Assembly (NCBI GenBank): GCA_934755305.1 | Contig: CAKVLD010000102.1 | Span: 1 to 7,324 of the forward strand | Source: an uncultured Clostridium sp. | GTDB lineage: Bacteria > Bacillota > Clostridia > Clostridiales > Clostridiaceae | Direction of reading: 5' to 3' | Length of the DNA: 7,324 nt | Shown: in pieces, positions 1-5,831 of the stretch | Layout: each line of letters opens with the position of its first letter | Position numbering within the stretch: the first letter of the stretch is position 1 | Program-made: the position numbers and the translations under genes | Notes under the pieces: model-generated | The model's database searches: none | What the model was told of the DNA's origin: nothing | What the model saw: only the letters and a program-made list of their open reading frames with translations

Positions 1-20
1 CTATAATCTCTTACTGCCAT
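1..20 (-). CDS. 5' end of an unidentified gene, cut by the window edge
   Basis: An ATG at 20-18 begins a reading frame encoding MAVRDY and then runs off the window. It is supported by a near-perfect ribosome binding site (AAAGGAGGT, about 7 nt upstream of the ATG) and by a consensus promoter at 58-85. Six residues are too few to name a family. The strong promoter and strong Shine-Dalgarno suggest a well expressed gene. A structured 311-bp gap separates it from the upstream exporter gene, so it is probably its own transcription unit. Confidence 0.7.
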
Positions 21-57
21 ATTCCTACCTCCTTTAATATTTTTTACTTGTTACTTT

Positions 58-85
58 ATTATACTCTTTATTTTATGCTTGTCAA
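58..85 (-). promoter_or_regulatory. Sigma-A type promoter for the gene starting at 20
   Basis: On the minus strand, a -35 box TTGACA (85-80) and a -10 box TATAAT (63-58) are both perfect matches to consensus, with a 16-nt spacer. The predicted start is near 51, which leaves a leader of about 30 nt containing the ribosome binding site. A leader this short leaves no room for a riboswitch. Confidence 0.85.
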
Positions 86-101
86 TAAAAAAGTGTGCTA
101 A

Positions 102-118
102 TTCAAATAAAATTTGAA
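102..118. repeat. Inverted repeat upstream of the 58-85 promoter
   Basis: TTCAAAT, a 3-nt spacer and ATTTGAA form a perfect 7-bp inverted repeat ending 17 bp upstream of the -35 box. It could be a regulator binding site, or a weak hairpin at the end of the exporter transcript. The minus strand does not carry an immediate U-run after it, so a terminator role is poorly supported. In DNA this AT-rich, short palindromes also arise by chance. Confidence 0.35.
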
Positions 119-212
119 ATTTTATTTTTTTAACATACATATTTAATAATATTCTGAATATTCAAATTTATACCACTTATCTGTTTTTAATAAATATTGT
201 TACATAGCAACC

Positions 213-226
213 TTAACTATAGTTAA
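213..226. repeat. Perfect 14-bp palindrome
   Basis: TTAACTATAGTTAA reads the same on both strands. It has no loop, so a dimeric protein-binding site fits better than an RNA hairpin. It is flanked by two direct copies of AATATTGTT at 193-201 and 228-236. It lies about 130 bp upstream of the -35 box at 80-85, which is far for a simple repressor site. The function is unknown. Confidence 0.5.
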
Positions 227-243
227 TAATATTGTTTTAAACT

Positions 244-294
244 CTGTTTTGACAAAATGTTGTTAAAGTATTCACCAACATTTTATCAAAATAG
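244..294 (-). other. Long hairpin downstream of the exporter gene
   Basis: The arms 244-262 and 276-294 are complementary over 19 positions. In minus-strand RNA there is one A/C mismatch and one G-U pair, and the loop is 13 nt. It starts about 40 nt after the stop of the exporter gene at 332. Neither strand has a U-run after the stem, so it is not a classical intrinsic terminator. It could stabilise the 3' end of the exporter mRNA, terminate with help of a factor, or be part of an unrecognised small RNA. Confidence 0.5.
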
Positions 295-331
295 ATTATT
301 ATCTAAAATGAAATTTTCAGATTATCTACTT

Positions 332-1312
332 TTAATTATCAATTAATTTATAATCTCTTTTGATTATTAAAAAATCTTCTAAATCATTTAAAAATTGAAA
401 TAAAAGAGCTCTATTCTCAAATTCTTCACGAGTTTTAGGTAATTCCATATTCTTATATTCATTTCTAAGTTTAATTAAATCATTAATTAAACCAACACAA
501 TCATTATCAGCTGTTAAATTTACAGCCACTTCTTGTGTGAATGTTGATAAAAGTCTAGTTTGTTCATATTGCATATAAGCTCTTGAAAAATGCTTTTTCA
601 TTCTTTTAATACATTCAAGCTGCATAATTCTCATTTCAACATAACTTATATAGTAATCTTCATTTTTAAATAAAGAATTTTCTCGTATACTATTAGCAAG
701 ATTCTTAGTATCTTTTAACAAATCTTCTGTTCTATCAATAATTATATCATCATAAGCTGATATAGCATTTGTTAGCAAACTTGTAGACATGTGAAATAAA
801 ATAACCCTATATCTTGCTTCAATTTGTTCTCTATGTTTTTGAAACTTGTCCTCTAATGATGGTGTATACAAATTAAATACCATTGCTACACCTATACCAA
901 TTAAAGCCAATGCTACTTCATTTAATATCCAACTTGTATCTATATTAGTACTTGTCAATAAATGTGTTGATAAAACAGCCCCCATAACCAAACCTTCTTC
1001 AATAGAAAATCTTATTGTTATTGGAACAAATATTAATAAAAACACACCAAATATAAGAGGACTATTTCCTAATACCTGATATAAAGCAAAGGATATTAAT
1101 ATTGAAAGTAAAGCAGCTAGTAATCGTCTTCCGCCAACTCTTAAAGATTCTTTTCTAGTATTTAAAATACTTAAAATAGATATTACTCCAGCTGTCACTC
1201 CAAATTTTAATCCAGAATAATTTGCAATAAATATTGATATTGTAGCTGAAGCTGCCATTTTAAAAGTCTTACAATTAAGTAAGATAACTATATTATCATA
1301 ACCTTTTCTCAT
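332..1312 (-). CDS. Aromatic acid exporter (ArAE/FUSC-like) family membrane protein
   Basis: This 326-residue protein resembles the Bacillus YqjA-type ArAE_1 family (formerly DUF939). The N-terminal half (about residues 18-150) is a run of hydrophobic segments, with the family-like stretches GVTAGVISILSI (38-49), the charged turn NTRKESLR, and VPITIRFSIEEGLVMGAVLSTH (96-117). The C-terminal half (about 153-326) is charged, predicted mostly helical and cytosolic, as in the family's C-terminal domain. Homologues are named as exporters of aromatic acids, but the substrate is unproven for most of them. The ATG at 1312 has AAAGGTGG at 1329-1322, 9 nt upstream. M19 is a less likely alternative start. 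The gene lies 95 bp after trxB, behind a hairpin, with little room for its own promoter, so it may be expressed partly by read-through. The length is normal and no damage is visible. Confidence 0.85.
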   Translation of the reverse strand: MRKGYDNIVILLNCKTFKMAASATISIFIANYSGLKFGVTAGVISILSILNTRKESLRVGGRRLLAALLSILISFALYQVLGNSPLIFGVFLLIFVPITIRFSIEEGLVMGAVLSTHLLTSTNIDTSWILNEVALALIGIGVAMVFNLYTPSLEDKFQKHREQIEARYRVILFHMSTSLLTNAISAYDDIIIDRTEDLLKDTKNLANSIRENSLFKNEDYYISYVEMRIMQLECIKRMKKHFSRAYMQYEQTRLLSTFTQEVAVNLTADNDCVGLINDLIKLRNEYKNMELPKTREEFENRALLFQFLNDLEDFLIIKRDYKLIDN

Positions 1313-1347
1313 GTAGCTAAACCACCTTTATCTAATTGTTAAGCTAA

Positions 1348-1402
1348 AAGTATAGATAGAAAATTTTGTTTAATAATAACAAAATTAATCCTATCCATAC
1401 TT
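1348..1402 (-). terminator. Long hairpin after trxB, probable (leaky?) terminator
   Basis: The outer arms 1391-1402 and 1348-1359 pair over 12 bp with one G-U pair in minus-strand RNA. The inner arms 1378-1386 and 1362-1370 pair over 9 bp around a 7-nt loop, separated from the outer stem by a small internal loop. The 3' arm runs into UUUUAGC, a short U-run, so termination may be incomplete. The hairpin begins 5 nt past the trxB stop codon and ends about 20 nt before the ribosome binding site of the exporter gene. Confidence 0.6.
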
Positions 1403-1407
1403 CTATA

Positions 1408-2265
1408 TTAATAATTATTTAAATATTCCACAGCACTTAATGCCGCTATATTTCCCTCACCTGCAGCTTTAATATATTGATATGGTTTTCCTACACAATC
1501 ACCACAAGCAAAAAGACCTTTAAGATTAGTTCTCATAGATCTATCAACTTTAATATGACCTTCATTTTCCTCCAAACCTGGGACAAGTTGTGAAGGAGAA
1601 ATTGCATCTTTTAATAAAAATACTCCATCTGTTTCAATTTCTCTAGTCTTTAATATAAGTTTATTTACTTTTATATCTCCACATACTTCTATTGGTCTAT
1701 CTTTAACAAGCTCAATATTACTGTTTAATTTATATTCATTTTTATATAAAGGAATATAATATACTTTTTCAGCTAATTCACTAACGTAATTTGCTTCACC
1801 TTCACCCTCTAAATTTGACGATATAATACAAACAGTTTTCCCTTTATAAAGAGGGGCATCGCAAGTTGCACAATAGCCAACTCCTTTCCCTAAATATTCC
1901 AGTTCACCTTTTAGAGGTTTTGAAAATTCAACACCTGTTGCTAAAATTACAGTTTTTGCTTCATAGATTTTTTCATTTACCATTAAAGCAAAATAATCTC
2001 CCATAGAATATATATTATTTATTCTTTCCTCAGTTATTTCTATATCCATCTCTTCAATATGTTTTAGAAAGGCTTTGCCAAGTTCTTCTCCTGAAGATTT
2101 GGGAAATCCTAAATAATTATTTATTTTAGGAGCTCTTTGGATTTTTGAACTTAAAAATTTACTTCCAAATAATATAAATGATTTATTTCTAATTTTTGCA
2201 TTAAGGGCAGCAGAAAGACCAGCAGGCCCTGAACCTACAATGGCGATATCATATCTTTCAGCCAT
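1408..2265 (-). CDS. trxB: Thioredoxin reductase-like flavoprotein, probably ferredoxin-dependent (FFTR type)
   Basis: This cytosolic FAD protein should reduce the thioredoxin encoded just upstream. An N-terminal FAD site GSGPAG (11-16), an ATG motif (109-111), the redox-active pair CATC (132-135) followed by D136, and a C-terminal FAD segment ending in KAAGEGNIAALSA (266-278) are all visible. The second nucleotide domain aligns without gaps to NADPH-dependent TrxB. However, where TrxB has GGGxxA this protein has SSNLEG (149-154), and where TrxB has HRR it has PLY (172-174). At 285 residues it is shorter than the usual 305-320. Loss of both NADPH motifs is the hallmark of the ferredoxin-dependent flavin thioredoxin reductases known from Clostridium, so ferredoxin is the likely electron donor (inference). 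C254 and C257 flank the Gly-Asp of the FAD motif, which is unusual. The ATG lies one base after the trxA stop codon, with GAAGAGG inside the end of trxA. Strict co-expression with trxA is expected. Confidence 0.9.
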   Translation of the reverse strand: MAERYDIAIVGSGPAGLSAALNAKIRNKSFILFGSKFLSSKIQRAPKINNYLGFPKSSGEELGKAFLKHIEEMDIEITEERINNIYSMGDYFALMVNEKIYEAKTVILATGVEFSKPLKGELEYLGKGVGYCATCDAPLYKGKTVCIISSNLEGEGEANYVSELAEKVYYIPLYKNEYKLNSNIELVKDRPIEVCGDIKVNKLILKTREIETDGVFLLKDAISPSQLVPGLEENEGHIKVDRSMRTNLKGLFACGDCVGKPYQYIKAAGEGNIAALSAVEYLNNY

Positions 2266-2266
2266 T

Positions 2267-2584
2267 TTATAGTGCCTCTTCTATAACTTCAACTAATATT
2301 TGTTTTGGTTTAAATCCTATTTGAGTATTTACTACTGATCCACCTTTGAATATTTTTAATGCAGGGATGTTTTGTATTTGATATTCATTAGCTAATTCAT
2401 TATTTTCGTCTACATTAACCTTTACAATTTTTACTTTTTCGCCCATTTCAGTTTGAATTTCATCTAATACTGGTGCAAGCATCTTACAAGGTCCACACCA
2501 ATCTGCGTAAAAATCTACAACTACAACTCCTGAATTATCTAATACTTCTTCTTTAAAACTATCTTGACCTATATGTTTAACCAT
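2267..2584 (-). CDS. trxA: Thioredoxin
   Basis: This is a small cytosolic disulfide reductant of 105 residues, the standard thioredoxin length. It shows the active site WCGPC (29-33) preceded by DFYAD, the buried catalytic-type Asp (D24), and the cis-proline segment IPA (73-75) followed by IFKGG. A Thr before the Leu is commoner in IPT-type proteins, and Ala at 75 is a mild variant. The ATG has AGGAGG at 2600-2595, 10 nt upstream, and the gene is driven by a strong promoter at 2624-2652. It is the first gene of a two-gene unit with the flavoprotein reductase one base downstream, which is presumably its dedicated electron source. The protein is intact, with all key residues present. Confidence 0.97.
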   Translation of the reverse strand: MVKHIGQDSFKEEVLDNSGVVVVDFYADWCGPCKMLAPVLDEIQTEMGEKVKIVKVNVDENNELANEYQIQNIPALKIFKGGSVVNTQIGFKPKQILVEVIEEAL

Positions 2585-2605
2585 GGTTTATTTTCCTCCT
2601 TATAC

Positions 2606-2615
2606 TTGTATACAA
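2606..2615. promoter_or_regulatory. Palindrome at the trxA transcription start (possible operator)
   Basis: TTGTATACAA is a perfect 10-bp palindrome. It lies just downstream of the predicted start (near 2617) and just upstream of the ribosome binding site. A repressor dimer bound here would block promoter clearance. The shape resembles sites used by some GntR-family regulators, but no regulator gene is in the window and this assignment is only a guess. Confidence 0.4.
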
Positions 2616-2623
2616 TTTTATTT

Positions 2624-2652
2624 ATTGTACTTCAATAAATAAATTCTGTCAA
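2624..2652 (-). promoter_or_regulatory. Sigma-A type promoter of the trxA-trxB operon
   Basis: On the minus strand a perfect TTGACA (2652-2647) is followed after exactly 17 nt by TACAAT (2629-2624), one mismatch from consensus. The predicted start is near 2617, which gives a leader of about 33 nt with the AGGAGG site. This shows that trxA is not dependent on read-through from the upstream thioredoxin-like gene. Confidence 0.85.
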
Positions 2653-2718
2653 TAATCCCTTTATTTTTACATGATTATTATTTACTTCTATATATTTTTT
2701 ATTCTTTGTCTGAAAATT

Positions 2719-3249
2719 TTACTTATCTTTTCTAGTAAAACTTATAAAATTATAACTTTGCCCACTTAAAAAGTTTATTAAGTCTTCTTGAATATAATCG
2801 TTATATTTCCCCTCACGCATTTCATCTACTATAAACTGAGTTTCTTCCACTGGTGAATTTAATAACTTTTCTTTTAATTTTTTAGGAAATTCTATGTATT
2901 TTCTAACTACCTTACCCATATTGTCTACTATTATGAATGTTGGTACCTTTTTTTCTCCTGTTAATTTTTCTAGTAAATCTTCATTCCCTTCTCTTCTTAA
3001 ATACTTTAACTTTATTTTAGGATTTATTTGTGTCATTTTTATTAAAAAAGGTATTGTAGTTGCTGCATCTTTACATCCTGGCTCTGCAAATATAATTACA
3101 TTTAATTCTTCTTTAATGTCTTTTATTCTATCCAATCCTTCATCTTTTAAAACACCTTGATCAAAAAGTTTATAGATAAATTCTTTTTCTTCCTCTTTAG
3201 CCATTGATAAATATTCATCATAATCTAAACCTATATCTAATCTCATCAT
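2719..3249 (-). CDS. Thioredoxin-fold family protein with a single active-site cysteine
   Basis: This 176-residue protein has a helical N-terminal section (about 1-47) followed by a thioredoxin-like core: a beta strand NVIIFAEPGC, helix DAATTIPFLIKM, and the cis-Pro strand KVPTFIIVDNMGKVVRKYIE (P103). It resembles the bacterial Thioredoxin_9 group, where the active site is usually WCxDC. Here the motif reads PGCKDA: C59 is present but the second cysteine position is Ala62 and the Trp is absent. A dithiol reductase reaction is therefore unlikely. A monothiol role (mixed disulfide, sensing, glutathione- or bacillithiol-like chemistry) or a structural role is possible. No signal peptide or membrane segment is seen. 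ATGATG begins at 3249 with AGAGG 9 nt upstream of the first ATG, which is preferred over the second at 3246. It has its own promoter (3281-3309) and sits directly upstream of trxA-trxB. Confidence 0.8.
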   Translation of the reverse strand: MMRLDIGLDYDEYLSMAKEEEKEFIYKLFDQGVLKDEGLDRIKDIKEELNVIIFAEPGCKDAATTIPFLIKMTQINPKIKLKYLRREGNEDLLEKLTGEKKVPTFIIVDNMGKVVRKYIEFPKKLKEKLLNSPVEETQFIVDEMREGKYNDYIQEDLINFLSGQSYNFISFTRKDK

Positions 3250-3280
3250 ATTAAATAACCTCTTTTTCTTTTTTTTATTA

Positions 3281-3309
3281 ATTATACAAAAATATTTCTT
3301 ATATATAAA
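3281..3309 (-). promoter_or_regulatory. Probable promoter of the thioredoxin-fold gene
   Basis: On the minus strand a perfect -10 box TATAAT (3286-3281) lies 17 nt after TTTATA (3309-3304), a 4/6 match to the -35 consensus. The -35 box begins about 10 bp past the terminator stem of the preceding operon. The ribosome binding site follows at about 3258-3262. Confidence 0.65.
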
Positions 3310-3318
3310 GACAATTAA

Positions 3319-3350
3319 AAAGATGGACAGGATAAATTCCTTCCATCTTT
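3319..3350 (-). terminator. Intrinsic terminator of the ABC transporter operon
   Basis: In minus-strand RNA, AAAGAUGGA (3350-3342) pairs with UCCAUCUUU (3327-3319). The stem continues as AGGA/UCCU across one bulged G to an AUUUA loop, giving 13 bp in all. The 3' arm ends in five Us running into UUAAUUG. The stem is GC-richer than its surroundings and is correctly placed about 90 nt after the exporter stop codon. Confidence 0.85.
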
Positions 3351-3381
3351 AACTTGGAGTTTAAAATTAAGTACAAATTTT

Positions 3382-3417
3382 ATATAAGTATCAATATTTT
3401 ATTAAAAATACTTATAT
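3382..3417 (-). other. AT-rich hairpin in the 3' untranslated region of the ABC operon
   Basis: ATATAAGTAT at 3382-3391 and its reverse complement at 3408-3417 form a 10-bp stem. The 16-nt loop can pair partly with itself (TTTT/AAAA). It lies between the exporter stop codon and the real terminator and has no U-run after it on the minus strand. It may protect the mRNA end, or it may be chance in AT-rich DNA. Confidence 0.35.
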
Positions 3418-3442
3418 TTCAAAATTACTATTCTTCATCATA

Positions 3443-5149
3443 TTATTTTTGAGCATACTTGTATAATTCTTTATATAAACCATCTAATTTAATTAATTCT
3501 TCATGAGTACCCCTTTCCTTGATTCCTTCATTTGTAAGAACTATTATTTCATCTGCATTTCTTATTGTAGATAATCTATGTGCTACTACTATAGTAGTTC
3601 TTCCTTTACAAAGCTCATCTAAAGATTTCTTTATATAATATTCTGTAGTGTTATCAAGAGCTGAAGTTGCTTCGTCTAAAATTAAAATTGGAGGATTCTT
3701 TAAAAATACTCTAGCAATTGAAATTCTTTGCTTTTGTCCTCCTGATAACTTCACTCCTCTTTCTCCTATGTAAGTATCATATCCATCATCTAGACTTAAT
3801 ATAAACTCATGTATATTGGCTTTTTTAGCAGCTTCATAAACTTCTTCATCTGTAGCATTAAAATTACCATACATTATATTATCTTTAATAGTACCAGTAA
3901 ATAAAAACACCTCTTGTTGAACAATTCCTATATTATCTCTTAAAGAAGAAATTGTAACATCATATATGCTTTTATCATCTATTAAAATATCTCCTTCTTC
4001 TATATCATAAAATCGAGGAATAAGATTACAAAATGTAGACTTACCTCCTCCAGAAGGACCTACTAAAGCTAACATCTTACCTTCTTCAATATTTAAAGAC
4101 AAATTATTTAGTATTAAATTATCTTCATAACTAAACTTAGTATTTTTAAAAGTGATCTTTCCTTTAACATTATTTAAAACTTCTGCATCTGGTTTTTCTT
4201 TTTCTTCTTCAACTTCAACTATTTCCATATATCTCTTAAAGCCTGTCATACCACTTTGGAACTGTTCCATAAAGTTAACTAACTTCTTTATAGGGTCAAT
4301 AAATATCTTAATATAAAGTAAATAAGCAAAAAAATCTCCTATAGTTATTATTCCATTAAGAGTAAATATCCCCCCAAAAATAAGTGAAACATAATTTAAA
4401 ATATCTATAGAAAAATTAACACCTGAAAAATATTGTCCCATAACTTTAAAAGCTGCTTCTCTCGCTTTAATAAATTCTCTGTTTCCCTCTTCAAACTTTT
4501 TTTCTTCATACTCATGAGAACCAAAAGCCTTAGCAACTCTAATACCAGCTATACTGTTTTCTAATGCTGCATTTATAACACCAGTTTTTACTCTTGCTTC
4601 AAAAAAAGCATCTCCCATTCTCTTTTTTTGTTTCATCGTAAATATTACAACAATTGGAACAAAAGCAAATATAATGACTGTTAACGGAATATTAATTGTG
4701 CATAGCACTACAAATGAACCTAAAAGCATCACTATTGAGATAAAAATATCTTCTGGTCCATGATGAGCAAGCTCTGAAATTTCCATTAAATCATTAATTA
4801 TTCTAGACATTATGTCTCCAGTTTTATTATTATCAAAATATGTATTAGGCAACTTTTGAAGATGACTAAATATAACTTTCCTCATATCACCTTGCATTCT
4901 AACTCCAACTACATGTCCCCAATATTGCATAAAATATGCACAAAGAGCTTTTACAATAAACAATAAAATTAACGTTACTGCAAAAACTTTAAGCATTCTA
5001 ATATCTTTATTAGGGATAGAATTATTAACAAGTTCTCTTGTCATCATCGGATAAAACAAATCACATACAGCTGCAATAAATGCCACTACTAAATCCATAA
5101 AAAACAACTTTTTATAAGGTTTATAAAATTGTATAAATTTCTTAAACAT
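3443..5149 (-). CDS. ABC exporter-type half-transporter (membrane domain fused to ATPase)
   Basis: This MdlB/MsbA/BmrA-like protein has an N-terminal six-helix membrane domain and a C-terminal nucleotide-binding domain, and is expected to work as a dimer in the cytoplasmic membrane exporting a drug, lipid or peptide. Counting from the upstream ATG at 5161, the ATPase shows an A-loop Tyr (345), Walker A GPSGGGKST (368-376), Q-loop Gln 416, signature LSGGQ (472-476), Walker B ILILDE (492-497) with its catalytic Glu, D-loop SALD (500-503) and switch His 528. All are canonical, so a homodimer is plausible. I prefer the start at 5149 (MFKKF, 568 residues): GGAGG at 5159-5155 sits 5 nt before it, while the ATG at 5161 (572 residues) has no Shine-Dalgarno. 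It lies 13 bp after the importer ATPase and is the last gene before the terminator. The substrate is unknown. Confidence 0.92.
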   Translation of the reverse strand: MFKKFIQFYKPYKKLFFMDLVVAFIAAVCDLFYPMMTRELVNNSIPNKDIRMLKVFAVTLILLFIVKALCAYFMQYWGHVVGVRMQGDMRKVIFSHLQKLPNTYFDNNKTGDIMSRIINDLMEISELAHHGPEDIFISIVMLLGSFVVLCTINIPLTVIIFAFVPIVVIFTMKQKKRMGDAFFEARVKTGVINAALENSIAGIRVAKAFGSHEYEEKKFEEGNREFIKAREAAFKVMGQYFSGVNFSIDILNYVSLIFGGIFTLNGIITIGDFFAYLLYIKIFIDPIKKLVNFMEQFQSGMTGFKRYMEIVEVEEEKEKPDAEVLNNVKGKITFKNTKFSYEDNLILNNLSLNIEEGKMLALVGPSGGGKSTFCNLIPRFYDIEEGDILIDDKSIYDVTISSLRDNIGIVQQEVFLFTGTIKDNIMYGNFNATDEEVYEAAKKANIHEFILSLDDGYDTYIGERGVKLSGGQKQRISIARVFLKNPPILILDEATSALDNTTEYYIKKSLDELCKGRTTIVVAHRLSTIRNADEIIVLTNEGIKERGTHEELIKLDGLYKELYKYAQK

Positions 5150-5154
5150 TCTTT

Positions 5155-5159
5155 CCTCC
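5155..5159 (-). promoter_or_regulatory. Ribosome binding site that decides the ABC exporter start
   Basis: GGAGG overlaps the upstream in-frame ATG (5161-5159) and precedes the second ATG (5149) by 5 nt. The region upstream of the first ATG is purely A/T with no purine-rich match, so the second ATG is the better start. Confidence 0.7.
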
Positions 5160-5162
5160 ATT

Positions 5163-5831
5163 TTATATTAAATTTAATATTTTTTCTTTTTTTGATTCTA
5201 AATTTTCACAAAACACTCCTTTAACTTCAAAAGGTCTTCCTCCTAAAACATATATTTTGCCTTTCGTAAATATAGCTTCATCTATATCATGAGTAACAAA
5301 AACAACTAGCCTATTCTCTTTTTCTAAAACCTTCAATAGGTTGTCCATTATCAAATATTTCGTTTTATAATCTAAAGATTTAAAAGGTTCATCCATTAAG
5401 ATCAACTTAGATGGTTTTAAAAAAGCTCTTGCTATATTTACCCTTTGTCTCATTCCACCACTTAAATTTTTAGGATATTCTCCAAGTACATCCTCTATAT
5501 TTAGCAAATTAAATATCTTATTTATTCTATCATAAGCATTTTCTTTTGCAAAATAATTAAATACAAAAAGCTCCATATTATCTCTTATAGTAAGCCATGG
5601 TATTAATCTATCTTCTTGAAATACATAACTAATATCTTCTTTATTTACACCAATTATTTCTCCATCATCTTTTGAAGTGATTCCAGCTAAAATATTAAGA
5701 AGTGTACTTTTCCCTCCTCCTGAATTACCAATAATACAATTAATATTTTCTGATGTTAATTCTAAATTAAAATCTTTAAAAATTTCTTTATAACCAAATC
5801 TTTTGCATAATCTTTTAATCTCTATCTTCAT
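5163..5831 (-). CDS. ABC importer ATPase of the nitrate/sulfonate/taurine (SsuB/TauB) type
   Basis: This 222-residue cytoplasmic ATPase powers the permease encoded just upstream. It has Walker A GNSGGGKST (35-43), the Q-loop VFQEDRLIPW (70-79), which is characteristic of the SsuB/TauB/ThiZ group, the signature LSGGM (123-127), Walker B LILMDEP (143-149) and switch His 181 in VTHDIDEA. No C-terminal regulatory domain is present, and the length is slightly short for the group (about 240-260). The ATG at 5831 has AGGTGG 4 nt upstream and lies 17 bp inside the end of the permease gene, implying translational coupling. Homologues carry sulfonates, taurine, nitrate or the thiamine pyrimidine precursor. 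Nothing here tells these apart. Confidence 0.92.
   Translation of the reverse strand: MKIEIKRLCKRFGYKEIFKDFNLELTSENINCIIGNSGGGKSTLLNILAGITSKDDGEIIGVNKEDISYVFQEDRLIPWLTIRDNMELFVFNYFAKENAYDRINKIFNLLNIEDVLGEYPKNLSGGMRQRVNIARAFLKPSKLILMDEPFKSLDYKTKYLIMDNLLKVLEKENRLVVFVTHDIDEAIFTKGKIYVLGGRPFEVKGVFCENLESKKEKILNLI

Larger units (their letters stand above)
21..331. other. 311-bp gap with no gene, rich in palindromes
   Basis: No open reading frame with a ribosome binding site is visible on either strand. From high to low coordinates the gap holds a 19-bp-stem hairpin (244-294), a perfect 14-bp palindrome (213-226), two copies of AATATTGTT (193-201 and 228-236), a 10-bp palindrome TGAATATTCA (155-164), the 102-118 inverted repeat, and the promoter and leader of the gene starting at 20. 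No convincing intrinsic terminator with a U-tract follows the exporter gene. Confidence 0.6.

Noticed and set aside
92..99. TTAGCAC, resembling the left half of a CIRCE heat-shock operator, on the minus strand
   Set aside because: The matching right half (GAGTGCTAA after 9 nt) is absent, so it is not a CIRCE element.
226..255. Possible minus-strand promoter TTGTCA - 18 nt - TATTAT
   Set aside because: Each box has one mismatch and the spacer is long. The -35 box lies inside the 244-294 hairpin, and such matches are common in AT-rich DNA. The promoter at 58-85 explains the downstream gene better.
846..1079. 77-codon plus-strand open frame
   Set aside because: It lies wholly inside the exporter gene on the other strand, has no ribosome binding site, and its translation resembles no family. 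It is a shadow frame.
2653..2718. Search for a terminator between the thioredoxin-fold gene and the trxA promoter
   Set aside because: No stem with a U-run is visible. The upstream transcript may read into trxA, but this cannot be shown from the sequence.
2894..3160. 88-codon plus-strand open frame with hydrophobic stretches
   Set aside because: It is antisense to the thioredoxin-fold gene, whose motifs and promoter are convincing. There is no Shine-Dalgarno. The hydrophobic look comes from complementing charged, AT-rich codons.
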